From a bacterium UBP11_UBA4055 (GTDB taxonomy: Bacteria; UBA4055): a stretch of DNA of 10,023 nucleotides. This document shows, piece after piece, positions 1 through 6,280 of this stretch. Both the position numbers and the translations under genes were made by a program. Under the pieces are notes generated by a model. It was not told where the DNA came from. It ran no database searches and saw only the letters and a list, made by a program, of their open reading frames with translations. The DNA lies in assembly GCA_002382735.1 (NCBI GenBank), contig DFZN01000025.1, positions 1 through 10,023 of the forward strand, read 5' to 3'. The first letter of the stretch is position 1. The number at the start of each line of letters is the position of its first letter.

Positions 1-1055
1 AATGAGTAATCGTAAACCTGATTTAACGGCCCGTCCTCTCCCCTTCCCTGCGTTTCCAGGACATTGAGGCCCTGAAGTATTCTTTCCGCGTTCATTCCGA
101 CCATCATGACTGACGCTTCCTCCATCGCTTCGGGTCTTTCGTGCGCTTCTCTTATGTTTAATGCGGGAAAGTTGAGTATGGATGATTCTTCCGATATTGT
201 GCCTGAATCTGAAAGTACGGCCTTTGCGTTGAGCTGGAGATTTATATAGTCTGAAAATCCCATGGGTTTGAGTGTCTGAATTAGCGGGTCGAGCTTGAGT
301 TTGGCTTTTTCGAGCCTGATGCGCGTTCTCGGATGGGTGGAAATTATGATCGGGAGTTTGTAAAGTTTGGCGATAGTGTTCAAAGCTTCAAACAGCGCGT
401 AAAAATTCTTATCGGAATTGATGTTCTCTTCCCTGTGCGCGGAGACCACAAAATATTTGTACTGTTTGAGTTTTGTTTTTTTGAGGATGTCCGACTTTAA
501 TATCTTTTCCTCATTGGCCATTATGACCTCCTGCATCGGGCTGCCTGTCTTTATCACCCTGTCCGGCAGAAGTCCTTCACGGAGCAGATATTCCCTAGCT
601 ATGTCTGAATAGGTCAGGTTGATATCCGAAATATGATCGACTATCTTCCTGTTCGTCTCTTCCGGCACGCGCTGATCAAAGCACCTGTTCCCCGCCTCCA
701 TGTGGAAAATGGGAATGTGCCTTTTTTTTGCCGGTATGGCGCATAGGCATGAGTTGGTATCGCCGAGGACGAGGAATGCGTCAGGCTTGACTGTATCGAG
801 CACTTTGTCTATTTCAATAATGATGTTGCCGATAGTCTCCGATGCGTTGCCTCTCGCCGCGTTTAAGAAGTGATCCGGCTTCTTTAGGCCGAGGTCCTTA
901 AAGAACACCTCGTTAAGCTCGAAATCGTAATTCTGCCCCGTATGGACAAGGATATGCTCTATCGCTTTTGATGAGTCCAGCTTTTTTAGAACTTCCGAGA
1001 GCCTGATGATCTCCGGCCGCGTTCCCACCACCGTCATAACTTTAAGTCTTTTCAT
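1..1055 (-). CDS. capG: CapG-type UDP-N-acetyl-L-talosamine 2-epimerase, C-terminus cut by window edge
   Basis: Last enzyme of the UDP-L-FucNAc pathway: it epimerises C2 of the 6-deoxy-L-talo sugar made by CapF to give UDP-N-acetyl-L-fucosamine, in the cytoplasm. I translated it by hand from ATG at 1055-1053; the frame stays open to base 3, giving 351 codons. The S. aureus homologue is about 374 residues as I recall, so roughly 20 residues are missing. Visible family motifs: VGTRPEIIRLS near the N-terminus, HTGQNYD, LGDTNS, FHMEAGNRCFDQRVPEETNRK, SAHREEN, DSGTISEESS and NIREAHERPE. The EAGNRCFDQR and SGTISEESS forms are those of the CapG/WbjD/FnlC branch; WecB has ESGLRSFD and SGGIQEET. Its ATG overlaps the TGA of AlbA_2 protein A (ATGA, 4 bp), implying translational coupling. 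A weak purine-rich site, GGAAAG, lies 5 nt upstream inside the preceding gene. GC looks near 47-50 % on sampled lines. Function is inferred from homology plus co-occurrence with capE and capF. Confidence 0.93.
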   Translation of the reverse strand, partial: MKRLKVMTVVGTRPEIIRLSEVLKKLDSSKAIEHILVHTGQNYDFELNEVFFKDLGLKKPDHFLNAARGNASETIGNIIIEIDKVLDTVKPDAFLVLGDTNSCLCAIPAKKRHIPIFHMEAGNRCFDQRVPEETNRKIVDHISDINLTYSDIAREYLLREGLLPDRVIKTGSPMQEVIMANEEKILKSDILKKTKLKQYKYFVVSAHREENINSDKNFYALFEALNTIAKLYKLPIIISTHPRTRIRLEKAKLKLDPLIQTLKPMGFSDYINLQLNAKAVLSDSGTISEESSILNFPALNIREAHERPEAMEEASVMMVGMNAERILQGLNVLETQGRGEDGPLNQVYDYS

Positions 1056-2593
1056 TTTTTCTTTCCGTTGTTTATAATTACCCAATGGCCGAGCTTTCTG
1101 CCGCCTTCTCTTCTGATCATGTGTTCTTCTTTTAATCTCTCCAAATCTCTCTTTATCGTTTTTGGATCGACATTCGTTAAATCAGCCATTTCTTTGATTG
1201 TTATGTCTTTGTTTTTATCTATTAAATTGAAAATTATTTCTTGTCTTTCTGAGCTTAAGTCTTTTGGGACATCTTTTGGGACATCTTTTGGGACATCTTT
1301 TGAGACATTTATCTTTTTAGGCTCATTTATTCCCTCATTCATTCCGCCATTACCGCCATCCATTCCGCCATTAGCGCCACCAATCTTTAAATAACCAACA
1401 ACATTATATCCGCCAAAGCGTCTTGAACCTTTGAACTCAATAACACCGCTGAGTTTAAGAATTTTAATATACCTTTCCAGCGTTCTGACAGGCATATTCA
1501 GCCCCGCAGCGATTTCAGGCATTCTGCATCCGTGATTTTTTGCTATGAAATCTTTTACCTTTCTTACACCATCTGTAATTTCATCTGAAAGCTCCGTATA
1601 AATGTGATCCGGAGTCTTTTCATTGTCTGAATCATTCGGAGAGGCAAATCTGAAGGGAATAATTGTCCTGAAAATCGAATCTTCAATGAATTCCGCTTTT
1701 GCGCCTTTTGTATAATAGGGCATGTATTTTGTGATATTATATATTCCGGTGCCTACTTCTTCCACCCATGACAACTGAAGAAAAAACTTTGATATTATAG
1801 GATTCTTCTGGTGCGTAAGATAATTTCCTGTATCGATCTTTCCTATGTGTCTGGGATTGCACGGGTTAGTGAATTCGACACTTTTCTTTGTAATCACTAT
1901 CCTTGCCGGAAAGGGACTATAATACTCTCTATGAACTATCAGGTTAACTACTGCCTCTCTGAAAATCTTATTCCTCAGGCTCACCCTCTGCCCGTTTTCA
2001 AAATAAAAAGGATCAGGAAGATATTTTTCAATAAAAGTCATTATCTCGGAATAAGCGTCTATCAGATTGATCCTGAAATCTTTTCTGTCATCAAACCTGT
2101 CAGTATCGTTGATCTTTACCACGGCGTCAATTTTAAATTGAGGAATAATGCTCTGAATTCCCAGTTCCGTCCCGAAAAGTAGAACAGCGGCTATTCTCTG
2201 CGGTTCTTTTATCTTAAAATCGCCGTCGGAGCTTCTGTCGTAAACCGTTCCTTTGAACCTGTGAACCTGAGATGATTCCGGTATGTTCAGGTAAATAATA
2301 GATTTTCCTTCGATTTCATATTTATGCGGGTCGAGTATAAACGGTGGGTCAAGCGTATCGGGATTGTTGGACATCGTGACGATATTGTTCATCAGCCTGT
2401 CGATCCTGCTCTCTTCGATGCCGATGATCTTTCCGTAGTCATCCGCGCCGATGATTATTTCTCCGCCGTCTCTGTTCAGAAATGCGCACACCGTTTCAAA
2501 GAGCGTAGCTGAGATCTCATCCCTGAATTTCTTGAATTCAAGCCTTTTGGATTCTTTCTGCTTTAGCAGCGATATTAATTTTTCAAGTCTCAC
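1052..2593 (-). CDS. AlbA_2 (Schlafen-like) / HATPase_c_4 / helix-turn-helix protein A, COG2865 type
   Basis: Predicted 513-residue cytoplasmic protein of the 'ATP-binding / transcriptional regulator' COG2865 class; its real function is unknown. Domains: AlbA_2 (about 15-125; motifs KRLEFKKF, ETVCAFLNRDGGEIIIGADD); an HATPase_c_4 (RecG C-terminal-like) domain around 205-315, with N-box FREAVVNLIVHREY and VEEVGTGI; a first winged helix about 342-400 (MPEIAAGLNMPVRTLERYIKIL); a Gly/Asn/Met-rich stretch 405-421; a KDVP repeat 432-445; and a second helix-turn-helix 449-508 ending GHWVII. The start is GTG at 2593: the codon just upstream is an in-frame TAA, and no other start allows an intact AlbA_2 domain. 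It lies 5 bp after capE with no good Shine-Dalgarno site (AAAAGG about 14 nt away), so reinitiation after capE is likely. It looks AT-richer than capE and capG. Possible roles are local regulator, Schlafen-like nuclease/defence protein, or passenger gene. Confidence 0.88.
   Translation of the reverse strand: MRLEKLISLLKQKESKRLEFKKFRDEISATLFETVCAFLNRDGGEIIIGADDYGKIIGIEESRIDRLMNNIVTMSNNPDTLDPPFILDPHKYEIEGKSIIYLNIPESSQVHRFKGTVYDRSSDGDFKIKEPQRIAAVLLFGTELGIQSIIPQFKIDAVVKINDTDRFDDRKDFRINLIDAYSEIMTFIEKYLPDPFYFENGQRVSLRNKIFREAVVNLIVHREYYSPFPARIVITKKSVEFTNPCNPRHIGKIDTGNYLTHQKNPIISKFFLQLSWVEEVGTGIYNITKYMPYYTKGAKAEFIEDSIFRTIIPFRFASPNDSDNEKTPDHIYTELSDEITDGVRKVKDFIAKNHGCRMPEIAAGLNMPVRTLERYIKILKLSGVIEFKGSRRFGGYNVVGYLKIGGANGGMDGGNGGMNEGINEPKKINVSKDVPKDVPKDVPKDLSSERQEIIFNLIDKNKDITIKEMADLTNVDPKTIKRDLERLKEEHMIRREGGRKLGHWVIINNGKKK
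1261..1308 (-). repeat. Four tandem 12-bp repeats encoding KDVP
   Basis: The unit CTTTTGGGACAT (plus strand) occurs at 1261, 1273 and 1285 without change, and at 1297 with one substitution (GAGACAT). Read on the minus strand it encodes the repeated peptide KDVP (residues 432-445 of AlbA_2 protein A), a charged linker just before the C-terminal helix-turn-helix. A 12-bp period preserves frame, so copy number could vary by slippage without breaking the gene. Confidence 0.95.
1340..1381 (-). repeat. Two tandem 21-bp repeats encoding a Gly/Asn/Met-rich linker
   Basis: Bases 1340-1360 and 1361-1381 are two adjacent copies of a 21-bp unit beginning CATTCCGCCATTA. They differ at only a few positions. 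On the minus strand they encode GGANGGM followed by DGGNGGM (about residues 405-418 of AlbA_2 protein A), a flexible link between the two helix-turn-helix segments. Confidence 0.85.
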
Positions 2594-2598
2594 TTAGC

Positions 2599-3615
2599 TT
2601 ATTTCAGCCTTTTAATTTCGCTTTTGATATAATCGAGCGTTAACAGTTTCTTTTCAACTCCCTTCACATCGAGCAGTTCCACATTGCTTGAATTATAATC
2701 ACTGAGCTCCTTTTCCTGCTTCTCCCCTTTATCGAAAAATTTGGCGTAATTGAGGTCTCTCGTGTCTGCCGGGACTCTGAAGAAATCACCGAGGTCTTCC
2801 GCGAATGCCATTTCCTCTTTGGTGAGAAGGGTCTCATATTTCTTTTCGCCGTGCCTTGTTCCGATTATCTGAATTTTGTTTTTTGCCTTGAACAAATTGA
2901 CCATTGCCTGAGCGAGGTCTCTGATCGTGCTTGATGCGGCTTTTTGAACGAACAGGTCACCTTGTTTGCCGTTCTTGTATGCGAAAAGTACAAGGTCAAC
3001 GGATTCTTCCAGGCTCATTAAGAATCTTGTCATGTCCGGATCGGTTATTGTGAGCGGTTTCCCCTCTTCGATCTGCTCGATGAACAGCGGAATGACCGAG
3101 CCTCTTGACGCCATCACATTTCCGTAGCGGGTGACGCAGATGGTCGTTTCATTCTCATCCACATTCCTCGATTCAGCTATCGCGACTTTTTCCATCATCG
3201 CCTTGGAAATTCCCATCGCGTTGATCGGGTACGCGGCTTTGTCCGTGCTTAAGACCACCACTTTCTTGACTTTATTGGCTACAGCGGACTTAATGACATT
3301 TGAAGTTCCGATCACATTCGTCCGCACGGCCTCCATCGGGAAAAATTCGCAGGAAGGAACCTGCTTTAATGCCGCCGCGTGGAAAATATAATCAACTCCC
3401 TTGGTCGCCTCGAACACGCTGTCGTAGTCCCTCACATCACCGATATAGAATTTGAGCTTTTTATTGTTGAGCTGACGCCTCATGTCGTCCTGCTTCTTTT
3501 CGTCTCTTGAAAAAACCCTGATCTCCTTCACTTCGGTATGGAGGAATCTGTTAAGTACGGCGTTCCCGAACGATCCCGTTCCGCCTGTTATAAGCAGTGT
3601 CTTGTTCTTGAACAT
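2599..3615 (-). CDS. capE: CapE-type UDP-GlcNAc 4,6-dehydratase / 5-epimerase
   Basis: First enzyme of the UDP-L-FucNAc pathway. It is an NADP-dependent extended short-chain dehydrogenase acting on UDP-GlcNAc, removing water across C4-C6 and inverting C5 to give a 4-keto-6-deoxy-L-sugar for CapF. The 338 residues are full length for the family. Visible: Rossmann motif GGTGSFG (11-17), FSRDEKKQDD (35-44), GDVRD (59-63), HAAALKQVPSCEFFP (79-93), STDKAAYPINAMGISK (123-138) and TRYGNVMASRGSVIPLF (162-178). Position 134 of the usual YxxxK motif is Met (MGISK), which I recall as normal for CapE; Lys126 in STDK matches the residue I remember as catalytic. The start is ATG at 3615, with CGGAG 11 nt upstream inside the end of the preceding gene. 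The gene begins 3 bp after the stop of AlbA_2 protein B and ends 5 bp before AlbA_2 protein A. FlaA1/PseB is a less likely alternative, because the NAMGISK form and the capF/capG partners favour CapE. Confidence 0.95.
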   Translation of the reverse strand: MFKNKTLLITGGTGSFGNAVLNRFLHTEVKEIRVFSRDEKKQDDMRRQLNNKKLKFYIGDVRDYDSVFEATKGVDYIFHAAALKQVPSCEFFPMEAVRTNVIGTSNVIKSAVANKVKKVVVLSTDKAAYPINAMGISKAMMEKVAIAESRNVDENETTICVTRYGNVMASRGSVIPLFIEQIEEGKPLTITDPDMTRFLMSLEESVDLVLFAYKNGKQGDLFVQKAASSTIRDLAQAMVNLFKAKNKIQIIGTRHGEKKYETLLTKEEMAFAEDLGDFFRVPADTRDLNYAKFFDKGEKQEKELSDYNSSNVELLDVKGVEKKLLTLDYIKSEIKRLK

Positions 3616-3618
3616 AGT

Positions 3619-5055
3619 CTATTTATCTCCGGAATTGTTTTTGATAATTACCCAGCGGCCGCCTTTGTCGGGACCGACTCTGTCTATCATGCCTGACTCT
3701 ATCAGTTTTTTCACATTCCTGTAAATAGTCATTCTACCTTTAGAAAGCTTTTCAGCCAGTTCGTCGTAAGTAATATCGTTTTTTATGTTGATTTCATTTA
3801 ATATTATCCTTTGTAAATCATTTACAGTACCACTTTCAGTACCATCCACATTATTTACAGTATCATTTAAAGGCTCATCAGCTATGTTTACAGTATCATT
3901 TACAGTACCATCGCTGACATTCAGCCTTTCTTTGTACAGGGTGACAAAAAAGCCGTTGAATTTTTCTTCGAATTTTGGCGGAATGACTCCGTAGTCTTTG
4001 CATATATCAAAGACTTTTTTTATGCCTGATCCGTACCTTTCGACTGAACCGATCTCCTTAAATGCTTTCGCTATCACTTTGTTTCTTGCCTGCGAAGTGT
4101 AGTTATTGGTCAGAAGATCCTCCATCGTAATGTCGCCGAAGAGTTTCCCCGGATTATAGAATTCTATTCTGTCGTCAAATATTTTTATCGTACTCCCGCT
4201 GCTTTCCCTGTAGTCTCTGTGGACTATCATATTGACTACGATCTCTCTGACCGCGTCCATGGGGTAGTCATATCTTTCCTCGCGTTCGAGCTTTCCGGTA
4301 ACTATAAACTCCAGCATTATATTCTTCTGTATGAACCTGATTATCTCTTCCGATTCCGTGAAAAGATCGGTGCTGAGTGTAATATCGTCAATAATTTTTG
4401 TCGGGCTTTTAAACCTGCCGGCCTGAATATCCGTTATGACACAATAATCCTTCGCGAAGAGGAGAAAGGCTCCGATAGTGATCTTACCGTCTCTGATAAA
4501 CTCCATCTTAGCCATAAACTCGTAAGGAGTCATGTTGATCCCGGTATTGTTGTGCTTTTCGACTTTTCTTATGAACCTGAGTATCTTTTCTTCCGAAATA
4601 TGCTCATACGAATGATGCGGGTCATGATGAAAGTCCCAGCTGCTGTTCATGGTCTTTAGGTACAGGTCGCTGATCTCGCTTAAAGAAAGCTGATGGTTTG
4701 AGTTCCTGACTCTCTTGAAATACCTTCCTTTGAGTGCGACAGGCTTGATTGGATACTCGTCAACGAAAAGAGCTACTACAGTTGAACCGTCATATTCCCT
4801 GATCTCCGCGTCAATTATAAGTTGAGGCTGCGTCTTGTTTTTTATCTCGTTTATCCAGTTTTGAAGAGTTTCGGGACCGACCTTTAGGTCATTAACCGGT
4901 TTTTTATCATCGTTTATGCCTATAAGAACAACTCCGCCTGAAGCATTAGTAAAAGCGCATACGGTTTCGAGCGCGGCTTGATCGAAGTTCTTTTTGAATT
5001 CGAGGGTCTGACTCTCTCCGTTATTTATTATGTCGTCTATGCGACCGAATTTCAT
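3619..5055 (-). CDS. AlbA_2 (Schlafen-like) / HATPase_c_4 / helix-turn-helix protein B, COG2865 type
   Basis: Predicted 478-residue cytoplasmic protein of the same broad class as protein A but a different subfamily. Domains: AlbA_2 about 12-125 (QTLEFKKNF, ETVCAFTNASGGVVLIGIND, GRYFKRVRNSNHQLSLSEI); a middle segment 138-215 with SSWDFHHDPHHSYEHIS and IGAFLLFAK; an HATPase_c_4 domain about 265-372 with N-box AVREIVVNMIVHRDYRES, FYNPGKLFGDIT and SVERYGSGIKKV; a Thr/Val/Asn/Asp repeat linker 383-412; and a C-terminal winged helix 413-470 ending GGRWVII. The start is ATG at 5055, with AGAGG 11 nt upstream, 7 bp after wecB. The stop lies 3 bp before capE, whose ribosome site it contains. A role as a DNA-binding regulator is suggested by the C-terminal helix-turn-helix, but no family member close to this is, to my knowledge, shown to control capsule genes. 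Confidence 0.88.
   Translation of the reverse strand: MKFGRIDDIINNGESQTLEFKKNFDQAALETVCAFTNASGGVVLIGINDDKKPVNDLKVGPETLQNWINEIKNKTQPQLIIDAEIREYDGSTVVALFVDEYPIKPVALKGRYFKRVRNSNHQLSLSEISDLYLKTMNSSWDFHHDPHHSYEHISEEKILRFIRKVEKHNNTGINMTPYEFMAKMEFIRDGKITIGAFLLFAKDYCVITDIQAGRFKSPTKIIDDITLSTDLFTESEEIIRFIQKNIMLEFIVTGKLEREERYDYPMDAVREIVVNMIVHRDYRESSGSTIKIFDDRIEFYNPGKLFGDITMEDLLTNNYTSQARNKVIAKAFKEIGSVERYGSGIKKVFDICKDYGVIPPKFEEKFNGFFVTLYKERLNVSDGTVNDTVNIADEPLNDTVNNVDGTESGTVNDLQRIILNEINIKNDITYDELAEKLSKGRMTIYRNVKKLIESGMIDRVGPDKGGRWVIIKNNSGDK
3821..3910 (-). repeat. Interrupted 12-bp repeats encoding (G/D)TVN-type linker
   Basis: The unit TTTACAGTAYCA (plus strand) occurs at 3821, 3854, 3887 and 3899, with a diverged copy at 3833 (CTTTCAGTACCA). 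Spacings are 12, 21, 33 and 12 bp, all multiples of three. On the minus strand they encode GTVN, DTVN and similar tetrapeptides (residues about 383-412 of AlbA_2 protein B), again just before the C-terminal helix-turn-helix. Confidence 0.88.
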
Positions 5056-5062
5056 TTTGTTT

Positions 5063-6160
5063 TCAGCCTCTTGTATCTTTAAGTATCGCCACGATCCTTT
5101 CCGCGGTTCTGCCGTCCCAGTATTTCGGTACGGTGCCTTTTTTGGTCCTGCCTTCGATTATATCGTCTATATGCTTAAGAATATCGTTTTTGTTCAACTC
5201 TTTGATGAGTATGTTGGTTCCCTGCGTGACGGTTGAAGGTCTTTCGGTGTTCTCGCGAAGCGTCAGGCACGGTTTTCCGAGGTAGGTGGTCTCTTCCTGT
5301 ATTCCGCCCGAGTCTGTCAGTAAAAATGCGCTCTCTTTCATAAGCTTCATGAAGTCTAAGTAGCCGAGCGGTTCGGTGAGTTTTATGTTCTCATTGTCGG
5401 AAAAACCCTTGAGCAGGTTCATCGTGCCGAAGTTTTTGAGCGTTCTCGGATGGATCGGGAATACGATCTTTAATTTCTTCGAGACTTCGATGAGCGTTTC
5501 GACGAGGGTTTTCGCGTTCTCCGGATCATCCACATTTGAAGGCCGGTGAAGTGTGACGAGGCAGTATTTTTCCTTCTCAACTCCAAGTTCGTCAAGTATC
5601 TTTGAGCCGTCCGCCGCCTGTATATGGTTAACTAGAGAATCTATCATCACATTGCCGACATGAAAAACCTTTGAATCGGGTATGCCTTCATTCTTCAAAT
5701 TCTCTATTCCGCTCTCTTCGGAAACGAAAAGGTAATCGCAGACAACATCGGTCATGAGCCTGTTGATCTCTTCGGGCATCCTGCGGTCAAAGCTTCTTAA
5801 GCCCGATTCGACATGTACGCATTTTATTCCGAGCTTGACGGCAACGAGCGTGCAGGCTACTGTTGAATTGACATCGCCGACTACGAGCACGAGGTCGGGT
5901 TTCTGTTCTAAGCACACTTTCTCGAATTCGACCATGATCTTAGCCGTCTGGACAGCGTGGCTTCCGCTTCCGACTTTCAGGTAAATATCAGGTTCGGGCA
6001 TTTTTAGATCTATGAAAAATATTTTCGACATTTTTTCGTCGTAATGCTGACCCGTATGCAAAAGATAAGGTTCAATTCCCTCAGTTTTAAGCATAAGGTT
6101 ATGGATAGGCGCTATTTTCATGAAATTCGGGCGCGCTCCCACTACATTGATGATCTTCAA
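5063..6160 (-). CDS. wecB: UDP-N-acetylglucosamine 2-epimerase, non-hydrolysing (WecB/MnaA)
   Basis: Reversibly converts UDP-GlcNAc to UDP-ManNAc in the cytoplasm. The 365 residues from the chosen start are typical for the family. Motifs: VVGARPNFMKIAP (6-18), HTGQHYD (35-41), GDVNST (95-100), HVESGLRSFDRRMPEEINR (116-134), TLHRPSN (203-209), HPRT (237-240), TDSGGIQEET (282-291) and RENTERP (302-308). The acids at 96, 118 and 131 and His205 line up with known catalytic positions of WecB. The start is TTG at 6160: AAGGAG lies 6 nt upstream (6172-6167), and the family begins with MKIINVVGARPN at this point. An in-frame ATG at 6220 would add 20 residues unlike the family (MFVYIPKRFNYY...) and read through the promoter region. 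First gene of a minus-strand unit continuing with AlbA_2 protein B and capE. A WbpI-like epimerase for a more modified sugar cannot be excluded. Confidence 0.94.
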   Translation of the reverse strand: MKIINVVGARPNFMKIAPIHNLMLKTEGIEPYLLHTGQHYDEKMSKIFFIDLKMPEPDIYLKVGSGSHAVQTAKIMVEFEKVCLEQKPDLVLVVGDVNSTVACTLVAVKLGIKCVHVESGLRSFDRRMPEEINRLMTDVVCDYLFVSEESGIENLKNEGIPDSKVFHVGNVMIDSLVNHIQAADGSKILDELGVEKEKYCLVTLHRPSNVDDPENAKTLVETLIEVSKKLKIVFPIHPRTLKNFGTMNLLKGFSDNENIKLTEPLGYLDFMKLMKESAFLLTDSGGIQEETTYLGKPCLTLRENTERPSTVTQGTNILIKELNKNDILKHIDDIIEGRTKKGTVPKYWDGRTAERIVAILKDTRG

Positions 6161-6166
6161 ACGGTT

Positions 6167-6172
6167 CTCCTT
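6167..6172 (-). promoter_or_regulatory. Ribosome binding site deciding the TTG start of wecB
   Basis: AAGGAG on the minus strand, 6 nt before a TTG codon at 6160-6158. This is the best Shine-Dalgarno match in the window, and it places translation start at TTG rather than at the upstream in-frame ATG at 6220. Confidence 0.85.
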
Positions 6173-6205
6173 CAAGTAAAGTGCATAATAATTAAATCTT
6201 TTTGG

Positions 6206-6234
6206 AATATAAACGAACAATTGCGTATTTTCAA
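6206..6234 (-). promoter_or_regulatory. Candidate sigma-70 promoter for wecB and the downstream cap genes
   Basis: On the minus strand, -35 TTGAAA (6234-6229), a 17-nt spacer and -10 TATATT (6211-6206); each hexamer matches the consensus in 5 of 6 positions. Transcription would start near 6199, leaving a leader of about 40 nt before the TTG start. This is the only sizeable intergenic region upstream of the wecB-capG unit. Pattern match only. Confidence 0.6.
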
Positions 6235-6249
6235 CATATAATTTATATT
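6221..6249 (+). promoter_or_regulatory. Candidate promoter for ugd
   Basis: On the plus strand, -35-like TTGCGT (6221-6226), a 17-nt spacer and -10 TATATT (6244-6249). A perfect TATAAT also occurs at 6237-6242 but has no good -35 at proper distance. It overlaps the opposing wecB promoter candidate at 6221-6234. The -35 is poor, so confidence is modest; the region is AT-rich and chance matches are likely. Confidence 0.4.
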
Positions 6250-6280
6250 TAAAGGGTTAAAAATTCAGCATGAGGTAAAA

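Noticed and set aside
1261..1381. CRISPR-like array
   Set aside because: Units are 12 and 21 bp, directly adjacent without spacers and in frame within a coding region, so they are coding tandem repeats.
1068..1394. 108-codon plus-strand open frame with repeated GTSF peptide
   Set aside because: The repeat peptide is just the reverse reading of the KDVP and Gly/Asn/Met repeats of AlbA_2 protein A.
4219..4659. 146-codon open frame on the plus strand
   Set aside because: It lies entirely inside AlbA_2 protein B on the opposite strand, has no recognisable motif, and its composition is that of an antisense shadow.
1052..5055. AlbA_2 genes as part of a transposon
   Set aside because: I saw no transposase, terminal inverted repeats or target duplications around either gene; only the shared 18-bp 3' end was found.
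6161..6220. Extended wecB start at the in-frame ATG at 6220
   Set aside because: The 20 extra residues do not resemble the family N-terminus, have no ribosome site and overlap the promoter candidates; TTG at 6160 has AAGGAG at ideal spacing.
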